NCBI RefSeq assembly: GCF_000701505.1
Contig: NZ_JNJB01000007.1
Coordinates: forward strand, 412,805-476,804
From: Dyadobacter crusticola DSM 16708
GTDB taxonomy: Bacteria; Bacteroidota; Bacteroidia; Cytophagales; Spirosomataceae
Length of the DNA: 64,000 nucleotides
Reading direction: 5' to 3'
Positions within the stretch are counted from its first letter, which is position 1; every line of letters starts with the position of its first letter. Positions 8,033 through 15,644 of the stretch are shown here, in pieces. The position numbers and the translations under genes were made by a program. Under the pieces are notes generated by a model, which was given only the letters and a program-made list of their open reading frames with translations, did not search any database and was not told the origin of the DNA.

Positions 8033-8515
8033 ATGATACGTAGATTAACTCTTAGCTTTTTCATGTTTGCGGCTGTTTCAGCAGCGTTCGCACAATCGGT
8101 ACCTAACAAGATCGCGCCCTTTCAAATGCGGCTCACCAGCGGGCAGCAGTATTCGTCCGCGCAGCTGGCCAAAGGACCGGCAGTACTGATCTACTTTTCA
8201 CCGGACTGTGAGCACTGCCAGGATTTCACCAAAGACCTGATCAAGAACTACCAGACAGTAGCTGACAAGCAGGTAATTATGATCACATTTCAGTCAATGG
8301 ATATGCTGAAACCATTTGTAACGCAACACCGTCTGGCTAGCTACCCCAACTTCAAAGTGGGGACGGAAGGAACATCTTACCTCGTACAACGCTATTACGG
8401 GATCCGTTCTTTCCCTTACATCGCGATCTACGACAAAGCGGGTAACCTCGTGAAAACGTACGAAGGCGAGCAGCCGCATGCCGAGATTTTCAAAACGTTG
8501 AGGCTCGTTAAATAA
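8033..8515 (+). CDS. exported thioredoxin-fold protein with CxxC
   Basis: The start is ATG 8033 (MIRRLTLSFFMFAAVSAAFAQS), giving a classical Sec signal; a start at 8003 would bury it. The product is 160 residues. The mature domain is a TlpA/AhpC-TSA-like thioredoxin fold with the redox motif C59-E-H-C62 in YFSPDCEHCQDFTKD and a cis-Pro loop (SFPYIAIYD). Family role: periplasmic disulfide or thiol exchange. It lies 50 bp after the SRPBCC-DinB gene on the same strand but codes for an exported protein, so a shared task is uncertain. Convergent with the next gene at 9 bp. Confidence 0.85.
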   Translation: MIRRLTLSFFMFAAVSAAFAQSVPNKIAPFQMRLTSGQQYSSAQLAKGPAVLIYFSPDCEHCQDFTKDLIKNYQTVADKQVIMITFQSMDMLKPFVTQHRLASYPNFKVGTEGTSYLVQRYYGIRSFPYIAIYDKAGNLVKTYEGEQPHAEIFKTLRLVK

Positions 8516-8523
8516 CGCCTGAC

Positions 8524-9900
8524 TCAGCTGATGGTTTCAAAAAGCGCGTCGTAATGTGCGGAGGGCGCAAGTATACCGCCGCTCTCCGCATAGAACGATG
8601 CGTCTGTAAGGTATACCCCTTTTTGAGTCCGCGTCCACGTGCTTTCGGCTTTGGGATGGTAGCTCATCAGCTTTTCCCAGTTCTTATAATACTGATGTCC
8701 GTTTGTCTCCTGCAAGCCCACCGACATGCCGGGAAAAGGTTGCAGCCTTGCAGCCACATTCTTGTTCCAGTCGACTAGTATCGGGCTCACAGTCAGGTCG
8801 GCGCAAAAGCATGGTACCTTTTTCTCGTAGGCAAGCTGGGTGATTTTCATCGTCATACTAAGCGTTTTCGCAATGGCTTTGACTGCAATTGCAGAATAGC
8901 CCAGCTCGATCCGCCGCGCGGCATCTTCCACGGTGTGCGCACTTTCGTCGGCTGCTACTCTTACCCCCAGGTCCCCCACAAACGCTTTATTCGCCTCTTC
9001 AAAGGGTTCTTCAATCACGGCTATCTGATCAAATGCGCCTATCTTTTTGGCATGATCCAAAAAGCGCAGTAATGTTTCCTTTTTCTCATACCGGCCATTT
9101 GCGTCAAAGTAATATGGTATTTTCCCGTCTTTGGTGTAAGGTGTTTCAAAATGGCCGATTGCTTTGTGTACCGCGGTAAGAAACGCGATATCCTTTTCGA
9201 TCATCTCCTGCTGGGTACCAGGTGCACCGGTTTTCAATTTCATGATAAAATAGCCTTCGTCAGCCGCCTGCCTGATCCGCTCGGCTGTGGTACCAACGCT
9301 GAAAGAAGGGATACTTGCCACTTTTTCGTGCCTGTACGAAAGTCCGGGCTTGTAGGCAGCGGGTACCAGCTCGTCAAATTGCTTCAACCCGTTTTCCTGC
9401 GCATACAGCAGCCACGCGGCATTATCGACACAAACTAATGCATTCAATGCAAATGTCTTTCTCAGATCAGGGTTGCCCGTGATTTTCTTTCCGTATGCCA
9501 AAACCTCCGGTAGCATATCATCGAGCAATGTAACAGGGTCTGAAAATGAGGTACCTTTGAGCATTTGCAATGCGCGCTCACTCATGGCGTACATCAATGC
9601 ATTGCCCGCACTTTCTGAATGTGCCGCGAACACCTTGGAATCTGACCAAAGTACACCCTGCGTGCCCATTCCAACCTTCCGAATGCCCGAGTCGGATTCA
9701 AGCATGGCAATAGCCTGCCAGCTGTCTGTGATCGCGCTGCCTTTGAAACGATATGGATTAAGCGGCTCGCGCTCGAAATTAGAACTTACCTTACTGATCT
9801 TAATCTTTTTCATGGTTGCAGGTTTAGTATGCAAAGTGGGTCCCGTTACCCCGGCTGCAGCCAGCGTGATCGCAGATTTGGTAAACTCTCGTCGGTTCAT
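8524..9900 (-). CDS. exported enolase-superfamily (mandelate racemase / dipeptide epimerase-like) enzyme
   Basis: The start is ATG 9900 (MNRREFTKSAITLAAAG), a Tat-like leader with a twin Arg; the upstream extension to 9954 precedes it. The product is 458 residues. Enolase-superfamily marks are visible: the K-x-K acid/base pair in FIMKLKTG, metal ligands in DANGRY, EEPFEE and AADESAH, and the second catalytic Lys in SAIAVKAIAKTLS. A Lys on each side of the barrel is the pattern of the muconate-lactonising/dipeptide epimerase subgroup. It likely epimerises or eliminates a carboxylate (Ala-Glu peptide or acid sugar) in the periplasm. Substrate is inference. Confidence 0.85.
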   Translation of the reverse strand: MNRREFTKSAITLAAAGVTGPTLHTKPATMKKIKISKVSSNFEREPLNPYRFKGSAITDSWQAIAMLESDSGIRKVGMGTQGVLWSDSKVFAAHSESAGNALMYAMSERALQMLKGTSFSDPVTLLDDMLPEVLAYGKKITGNPDLRKTFALNALVCVDNAAWLLYAQENGLKQFDELVPAAYKPGLSYRHEKVASIPSFSVGTTAERIRQAADEGYFIMKLKTGAPGTQQEMIEKDIAFLTAVHKAIGHFETPYTKDGKIPYYFDANGRYEKKETLLRFLDHAKKIGAFDQIAVIEEPFEEANKAFVGDLGVRVAADESAHTVEDAARRIELGYSAIAVKAIAKTLSMTMKITQLAYEKKVPCFCADLTVSPILVDWNKNVAARLQPFPGMSVGLQETNGHQYYKNWEKLMSYHPKAESTWTRTQKGVYLTDASFYAESGGILAPSAHYDALFETIS

Positions 9901-10024
9901 TTTGCGCAGGTTTAGCTTGGAGTTAGTCAAAGCACCTACCAGCCAAAATCTCACGATTGCCGGCGGAGGTTAGATCCGCGGATGGCTGCGCTTTGACTAG
10001 AAAATGCTTCCGACCATTCCCGAT

Positions 10025-10879
10025 ATGAAAAACAAATTTTACACAATCCTGCTTTTACTCGTTTCCATTTCGTGCATTGCCCAGCAAAGTAATCCGCCGC
10101 GGCTGATCGTGCGCGGTGATGATATGGGCTATTCGCATTCGGGAAATGTAGCACTGCTGAAATGCTCCAAAGAAGGTATCCAGACATCCATTGAGGTGAT
10201 CGTACCCTCTCCCTGGTTTCCGGAGGCGGTGAAAATGCTGCAGGCGAATCCAGGTATCGACGTCGGCATCCACATTGCGCTCACCAGCGAGTGGGACAAT
10301 GTGAAATGGCGCCCCCTATCCGACTGCCCGAGCATCCGGGATGAAGACGGTTACTTTTTTCCGATGGTGAGACCAAACAAGAATTATCCCAAAAGATCCA
10401 TCATTGAAAATGACTGGAAGCTGGCCGACATTGAAAAAGAAATACGCGCGCAGATCGAAACTGCATTGCGGAAGCTTCCGAACATCAGCCACATATCTGC
10501 ACACATGGGATGTACCAGCCTCAGTCCGGAGGTAAGGGAATTAACAAAACGCCTGGCCAAAGAGTACAAGATTCCTCTTGATGCAGAACCTGCTAACCTG
10601 AGCTATGCTACCTACGACGGCCCGAAAAAGACTTCTGACGAAAAAATACAAAGCTTTATCAAGATGCTCGGCAAGCTGGAAGCCGGCAAAACTTACCTGT
10701 TTGTAGACCATCCCGGCTTGGACGATGCGGAGCTGCGGGCAATCAGTCACATCGGGTACGAGGATGTAGCCGCAGACCGACAGGGTGTAACTGATGTTTT
10801 TACGAGTGAGAAAGTGAAGGCAGCGATCAGGGAGAAAGGTATTCGCCTTATCGCGTATAAAGACCTGGCAAATCCATAG
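10025..10879 (+). CDS. ChbG/YdjC-family carbohydrate deacetylase, exported
   Basis: The start is ATG 10025 (MKNKFYTILLLLVSISCIAQQ), giving a signal peptide; 284 residues. YdjC/ChbG hallmarks are the metal-binding Asp pair in RGDDMGYSHSGN (residues about 32-43), GIHIALTSEW, and the His motif in HISAHMGC. Family members (ChbG, HpnK-like) remove N-acetyl groups from chito-oligosaccharides or related sugars with a Zn/Mg centre. This one is exported, unlike E. coli ChbG. It is divergent from the exported enolase-superfamily gene (124 bp between starts) and precedes a TonB receptor gene by 113 bp, suggesting a small nutrient-processing locus (inference). Confidence 0.87.
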   Translation: MKNKFYTILLLLVSISCIAQQSNPPRLIVRGDDMGYSHSGNVALLKCSKEGIQTSIEVIVPSPWFPEAVKMLQANPGIDVGIHIALTSEWDNVKWRPLSDCPSIRDEDGYFFPMVRPNKNYPKRSIIENDWKLADIEKEIRAQIETALRKLPNISHISAHMGCTSLSPEVRELTKRLAKEYKIPLDAEPANLSYATYDGPKKTSDEKIQSFIKMLGKLEAGKTYLFVDHPGLDDAELRAISHIGYEDVAADRQGVTDVFTSEKVKAAIREKGIRLIAYKDLANP

Positions 10880-10992
10880 GGATCGCCCATCGGCGGCAAC
10901 GCTGCATTTATCCTGCTTATTTCGGCCTTCGTCATATTTTATTTTCCGGCGGGAAGTTTCTGTCGCATTTTTATGCTGTTAATAACAAACCC

Positions 10993-13551
10993 ATGAAAAT
11001 GTTAAGACTTCTGCTCGCTATTACCATCATCCTGGCTTCACTTCAAACCCCTGCATTTGCCCAATTTCCAATAGGCGGTAGTGCAAAGCCCAAAGCGCTC
11101 CCCGGTACTGCCGGCGACCAGGCTCCCAAAGGATCAGCCCGGATCAGCGGATCTGTTGTAGATTCAACTTCTTCGCAAGGAATCGAATTCGTGAGCATTG
11201 CCCTTTATAATAAGAAGAGCGGGCAGGCTATCGACGGAACTGTGGCCGACGAAAAAGGAAAGTTCGCTCTGACTAAAATTATGGAAGGTGACTACAAAGT
11301 CCTGCTTTCATTTATTGGCTACGGCGATAAAACCATCGACAACATCAAACTCGCAAAAGGTCAGGAACTGGATTTGGGTACCATTAAAATGAGCTCAAAT
11401 ACCAAAACGCTGAATGAAGTAACGGTAACTGGGCAGGCTGCATTGATCGAAGAAAAGGTAGACCGGCTGGTTTACAATGCAGAAAAAGACATTACCGCAA
11501 AAGGAGGTGACGCAACTGACATTTTGCGCAAGGTACCGCTGCTGACTGTTGATCTCGACGGAAATGTCTCTTTACGCGGTAGCCAGAATATCCGCGTGTT
11601 GATCAATAACAAACCAAGTACCATTATTGCCAACAGCGTGGCAGATGCATTGAAACAAATCCCTGCCGATCAGATTAAAAGCGTGGAAGTGATCACAAGT
11701 CCGTCAGCCAAATACGATGCGGAAGGTTCGGGTGGTATTATCAATATTATTACCAAGAAGAACAGCTTGCAGGGATTGAACCTGAATGTGGATGCGGGTG
11801 TAGGGAACAGAGGATCACTGCTCTCATTGAACGGAGGTTACCGCAAGGGAAAAGCCGGTTTTACGATCGGCGGCTTCGGACGGGGCATGTACAATACCAT
11901 TGCAAAAACAACGCTCGAACAAACCAGCGTAGTTGAGAATGTAAGCACAGTAACACGGCAGACCGGCGACGGCAGCAGCAGGGGCTTATTTGGCAACTAT
12001 AACCTGGGATTTGACTACGATATCGCTAAAAACCAGAGCCTTACAGCAGGTGTGAAATACGGGGTACGTAATTTCAGCAACCAGCAGGATTTGATGACGC
12101 GCATTACGAAAACGGGTGAAACAGACTTCAATTCACGGCGCGATGTGGATGCACGTAATTTGTCGGGGACTGTTGATGTCAACCTGGATTACCTGCACAC
12201 TTTCAAGCCTCAGCAGGAATGGAGTATTTCGACCTTGTACAGCCGGAATGACCTGACTAATGATTTTGACGCCAATATCCTGAATGGAAGCAATGAGCTT
12301 ACTTCCCGCCAGCGTAACCTGAACAAAAACCTGAACCAGGAATTTACATTTCAATCGGATTACCAGACCCCTATTAAAAAGAACCAGCTTCTGGAATTTG
12401 GTGGAAAAGGTATTTTCCGTCAGGTAAACAGTAACTACAACTTTCTGATTGCGGAAGCGACCGGCGATTTCCGGCCTGAAACAGATCAGCCTTCGGGAGA
12501 ATTGCTTTACCACCAGAATATTGCGGCAGGTTATACTTCCTATACTTATACCACCAAGTCGCGGTACACATTCAAGGGAGGCTTGCGTTATGAGCATACA
12601 TTTATTGACGCTAGTACCAATGAAGGCACTGTGGGTGTAGGTAATTATGGCGTGCTGGTACCCAGCTTCAATGCATCGAAAACCATTAAAGGAACTACGG
12701 TGAAGCTGGCTTACAACAGGAGGATACAGCGCCCTGGCTTGCAGCAGCTTAACCCGAACTTTAACTCTGCTAACCCGCAAAATATTACAATCGGTAACCC
12801 GGAGCTGCGTCCTGAGCTGACGAACAATTTCGAGGTTGGTCTTTCCAAAAACATCAAGAAAACATTCGTGAATGCGACGTTCTTCGGACGAATCACCAAC
12901 AATGCGATTTCACAGGTACGCCAGCCCTCCGATACCCTGGCAGGCGCAATCGTGACGACCTATGAGAACATTGGAAAGCAGCACGCCTACGGTACCAACA
13001 TTTTCGCAAACGTAGCAGCCACTTCCAAAATCAACTTCGGTGTATTTGCCAACGTTTTTTATACCAAGCTGACGGGACAAACGATCGGACAGAATGGAAA
13101 ACCTGAGGAGCTGACCAACACCGGCTTCAACGTGAGCGGAGGAGTGTTTTCACAGGCTACTTTCAAAAATGGCTGGGGCGCGCAGGCTTTCGGGTTTATG
13201 CAGGGTAACCAGGTACAGCTGCAAGGAATGCAGGGTGGATTCGGTTTCTATACCGTTGGAGTTAAAAAAGAGTTTGGTAACAAAAAAGGAAGCGTGGGTA
13301 TCGCAGCTGAAAACTTCCTGAGCAAACGCTTCAAAATGCATACGGAACTGAACTCGATCCAGTTTAATCAGGTGAATGACGTTTATCTTTACAACCGCGG
13401 TATCCGCCTGACTTTTACGTATAAGATTGGTAAAATGACAATGGACGCTCCGAAACGTAAAGCGAAATCTGTTAACAACGATGATGTGAAAAGCGACGGC
13501 GCGCAAGGTGGCGGCGGCGGTGCTCCTGCTGGCGGCGGCACTCCTAAGTAG
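10993..13551 (+). CDS. TonB-dependent outer-membrane receptor, OMP_b-brl_3 type
   Basis: The 852-residue product carries a Sec signal (residues 1-23), a CarboxypepD_reg-like beta-sandwich (about 50-135: GSVVDSTSSQGIEFVSIALYN, GKFALTKIMEGDYKVLLSFIGY), a plug domain (about 140-225, with LRKVPLLTVDLDGNVSLRG and IEVITSPSAKYDAEGSGGIINI-type motifs), then a beta-barrel to about 830. The C-terminus ends in a disordered Gly/Ala/Pro tail. Family role: energised outer-membrane uptake. There is no SusD partner, so this is not a classical PUL pair. The next gene (13601, LolA-like) is 49 bp downstream on the same strand and probably cotranscribed. Confidence 0.92.
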   Translation: MKMLRLLLAITIILASLQTPAFAQFPIGGSAKPKALPGTAGDQAPKGSARISGSVVDSTSSQGIEFVSIALYNKKSGQAIDGTVADEKGKFALTKIMEGDYKVLLSFIGYGDKTIDNIKLAKGQELDLGTIKMSSNTKTLNEVTVTGQAALIEEKVDRLVYNAEKDITAKGGDATDILRKVPLLTVDLDGNVSLRGSQNIRVLINNKPSTIIANSVADALKQIPADQIKSVEVITSPSAKYDAEGSGGIINIITKKNSLQGLNLNVDAGVGNRGSLLSLNGGYRKGKAGFTIGGFGRGMYNTIAKTTLEQTSVVENVSTVTRQTGDGSSRGLFGNYNLGFDYDIAKNQSLTAGVKYGVRNFSNQQDLMTRITKTGETDFNSRRDVDARNLSGTVDVNLDYLHTFKPQQEWSISTLYSRNDLTNDFDANILNGSNELTSRQRNLNKNLNQEFTFQSDYQTPIKKNQLLEFGGKGIFRQVNSNYNFLIAEATGDFRPETDQPSGELLYHQNIAAGYTSYTYTTKSRYTFKGGLRYEHTFIDASTNEGTVGVGNYGVLVPSFNASKTIKGTTVKLAYNRRIQRPGLQQLNPNFNSANPQNITIGNPELRPELTNNFEVGLSKNIKKTFVNATFFGRITNNAISQVRQPSDTLAGAIVTTYENIGKQHAYGTNIFANVAATSKINFGVFANVFYTKLTGQTIGQNGKPEELTNTGFNVSGGVFSQATFKNGWGAQAFGFMQGNQVQLQGMQGGFGFYTVGVKKEFGNKKGSVGIAAENFLSKRFKMHTELNSIQFNQVNDVYLYNRGIRLTFTYKIGKMTMDAPKRKAKSVNNDDVKSDGAQGGGGGAPAGGGTPK

Positions 13552-13600
13552 GCTTTATTTCCTTTTATTTATCTCAATGAAAACCAATAAAACTTCATAT

Positions 13601-14317
13601 ATGAAAACGAACAAACTTTTCCTGGCGATTGCAGCGACAATGATTTCAGCGGGTTCATTTGCCCAAACTGTCGATGAGATCGTTGACAAGCACGTGGCCG
13701 CATTAGGTGGAATGGATAAGATCAAGGCGATCAATACACTGGTTACAGACCGCTCGCTGGCCGTGCAGGGAATGGAAATTCCGAACAAGACCACCCTTGT
13801 TGTGGGCAAAGCGGTGAGAAATGAATCCACTGTAATGGGTAATTCAATGGTACAGGTTGTTGCTGATTCGAAAGGCTGGATGATCAGGCCGACAATGATG
13901 GGCGGCACCGGCGAACCAGAGGATATGCCGGCAGACCAGCTGAAACAGCAAATGAGCTCGCTCGATCCTTTTGGCGGTTTGGTTGGCTACAAAGAAAAGG
14001 GTAACAAGGTGGAGCTCATCGGAAAAGAGCAGGTTGACAAAAAAGATGTATTTCACTTGAAACTGACTACGCCCGAGGGACAGGTTGTCGATGAGTACGT
14101 GGACGCAAATACTTACCTGATCACGAAAGTGAAAGCAACCATGAACGGACAGGAAGGCGAAATTGAATTCTCGGACTACAAAGAAGTGCAGGGAGTTAAA
14201 TTTCCCAATACAATGGACATTTCAAACCCGCAGATGGGAACAATGTCATTCATAACCAACAAAATAGTAGTGAACACGCCAGTTGATGAAGCGATCTTCA
14301 AAAAACCGGTAAAATAG
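13601..14317 (+). CDS. exported LolA-like (outer-membrane lipoprotein-sorting fold) protein
   Basis: From ATG 13601 the product is 238 residues with a Sec signal (MKTNKLFLAIAATMISAGSFAQ). An in-frame ATG at 13577 begins with the same MKTNK, so a short duplication created two possible starts; 13601 gives the better signal peptide. The mature part (VDKHVAALGGMDKIKAINTLV..., long beta-strands, ending DEAIFKKP) has the LolA/LolB-like half-barrel pattern common in Bacteroidota periplasmic proteins. Binding of a lipid or lipoprotein is a fold-based inference. It is followed by a strong terminator, closing a two-gene unit with the TonB receptor. Confidence 0.78.
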   Translation: MKTNKLFLAIAATMISAGSFAQTVDEIVDKHVAALGGMDKIKAINTLVTDRSLAVQGMEIPNKTTLVVGKAVRNESTVMGNSMVQVVADSKGWMIRPTMMGGTGEPEDMPADQLKQQMSSLDPFGGLVGYKEKGNKVELIGKEQVDKKDVFHLKLTTPEGQVVDEYVDANTYLITKVKATMNGQEGEIEFSDYKEVQGVKFPNTMDISNPQMGTMSFITNKIVVNTPVDEAIFKKPVK

Positions 14318-14334
14318 CTTTTTCAAATCCCAAG

Positions 14335-14367
14335 AAAAAAGCGTTGCGCGAGCAGCGCTTTTTTTTT
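14335..14367 (+). terminator. intrinsic terminator after the TonB receptor/LolA-like unit
   Basis: AAAAAAGCGTTGC (14335-14347) pairs with GCAGCGCTTTTTT (14352-14364) around a GCGA tetraloop with one G-T pair, followed by more T residues. The remaining 14368-14513 contains no gene I can support. Confidence 0.85.
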
Positions 14368-14513
14368 GTGCGTGAATCGTAAATAGTTGTATAATTGCAG
14401 AAGGTATTGAAGAAATTATTACGTCGGAATTGAAGAAATAGTACGCATTCCTGCCCTCCTCATAAGCATTCGCGCTCGACAGCCCTAAAACACAGACTTG
14501 TCCCTTAGCATAG

Positions 14514-15161
14514 ATGAAGCAGATTTTACTTGTTGAAGATCACGCTATAGTAAGACTGGCTACTAAGTTCCTCATACAGGATCTTCTGAACCCGGTAACA
14601 GTACATGAAGCAGCTTCATTTGGCGAAACCCTGGTACAGGTTGCCGCACACCCGCTTGACCTTGTGTTGCTGGATATCAGTATACCTGACGGCGAAGGTT
14701 TCAATATGGTACCCCGGATCCGGGAAATCCAGCCTAAGGTTTTGATCCTCGTGTTTTCCAGCCTGGAAGAACAGATTTATGCGCTGCATTACATCAAGGC
14801 GGGTGCAAACGGGTTTCTCTCTAAAAATTCCTCCCAGAATGAGATCCGTAAGGCGATTACTTCCATGCTTGAAAATGGACATTATCTGAGTGATGCGGTA
14901 CAGCAGCAGCTTCTTCGCAATACGCTCGAAAGCAAAGCAAGCTTTGAAAATCCGCTCGAACAACTCTCCCAGCGTGAGCTTGAAGTAATGGATATGCTCA
15001 TCGACGGCTACTGGACCAAAGAAATCGCGATCCATTTGAACCTGACCGAAAGTTCTGTCAGCACCTACAAAGCGCGGATTTTCGAGAAGCTGAATGTAAC
15101 TACGTTGATCGAAATGTTTAAAAAAGTGCAGTTCTACAAGGCCCAGCACGCGGGATACTGA
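14514..15161 (+). CDS. NarL/LuxR-family two-component response regulator
   Basis: The 215-residue product has an N-terminal receiver domain (residues 1-120). The acidic pair is in LLVEDHAIV, the phospho-acceptor Asp in DLVLLDISIPDG, the Ser/Thr switch in VFSSLEEQ, and the Lys in GFLSKNSS. A C-terminal LuxR-type HTH spans about 148-208 (LSQRELEVMDMLIDGYWTKEIAIHLNLTESSVSTYK). It should be a cytosolic, phosphorylation-controlled DNA-binding regulator. No histidine kinase is adjacent, so its partner is encoded elsewhere (orphan regulator). It precedes the BlaI operator by 66 bp. Confidence 0.93.
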   Translation: MKQILLVEDHAIVRLATKFLIQDLLNPVTVHEAASFGETLVQVAAHPLDLVLLDISIPDGEGFNMVPRIREIQPKVLILVFSSLEEQIYALHYIKAGANGFLSKNSSQNEIRKAITSMLENGHYLSDAVQQQLLRNTLESKASFENPLEQLSQRELEVMDMLIDGYWTKEIAIHLNLTESSVSTYKARIFEKLNVTTLIEMFKKVQFYKAQHAGY

Positions 15162-15226
15162 TACTCTAGCCACCCTCACGCAGCCCATTTTTCTTATAAA
15201 GAAATTCATTCTTCTGTTGTATATAT

Positions 15227-15262
15227 CTACGAGACTTTCGTAGATTTACGAAAACCTCGTAA
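15227..15262 (+). promoter_or_regulatory. two tandem palindromic operators for the BlaI-type repressor
   Basis: CTACGA-N5-TCGTAG (15227-15243) and TTACGA-N5-TCGTAA (15246-15262) are perfect inverted repeats sharing the core TACGA-N5-TCGTA. Their centres are 19 bp apart and the second ends 2 bp before ATG 15265. Family knowledge: BlaI/MecI dimers bind such dyads and repress their own operon. Binding here is inference from position and symmetry. Confidence 0.8.
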
Positions 15263-15264
15263 CA

Positions 15265-15624
15265 ATGGACAGACTAACACAACAGGAAGAAGATGCCATG
15301 CAGGCAATCTGGAAAGTAGGTGAAGGGAGCGTCAAGTCATTTATGTCTGAAATGGCAGCTCCGGTTCCACCTTATACTACACTGGCTTCTACCATTAAAA
15401 ATCTGGAAAAGAAAGGCTTTGTTGGCAGCCGGCTGGTTGGGAATGTAAATCTGTATGCACCGACAATCACAGAAGAAGCCTACAAGCAACGATTTATGGG
15501 AAATGTGGTCAAAGACTATTTTGAAAATTCCTATAAAGAGCTTGTCAGCTTTTTTGTACAAAAAAATAAGATTTCAGCGGAAGATCTTAAAGAAATCATC
15601 GGATTGATCGAAAACAAGAAATAG
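15265..15624 (+). CDS. BlaI/MecI/CopY-family repressor
   Basis: The 119-residue product matches the family's full length. The winged-helix N-terminal domain reads MDRLTQQEEDAMQAIWKVGEG...TTLASTIKNLEKKGFV, followed by the dimerisation helices (QRFMGNVVKDYFENSYKELVSFFVQKNKISAEDLKEIIG). In the family the repressor is inactivated when its partner protease (BlaR1/MecR1 type) senses a ligand. Two tandem palindromes directly before the ATG are the predicted autoregulatory operator. The M56 sensor gene follows after 20 bp, so the two form an operon. Confidence 0.93.
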   Translation: MDRLTQQEEDAMQAIWKVGEGSVKSFMSEMAAPVPPYTTLASTIKNLEKKGFVGSRLVGNVNLYAPTITEEAYKQRFMGNVVKDYFENSYKELVSFFVQKNKISAEDLKEIIGLIENKK

Positions 15625-15644
15625 CAGCCTAAACCTTTTCTGCC

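Noticed and set aside
9974..9983. ATCCGCGGAT palindrome between divergent genes
   Set aside because: Only 10 bp and without spacing to a promoter box; expected by chance in GC-rich DNA.
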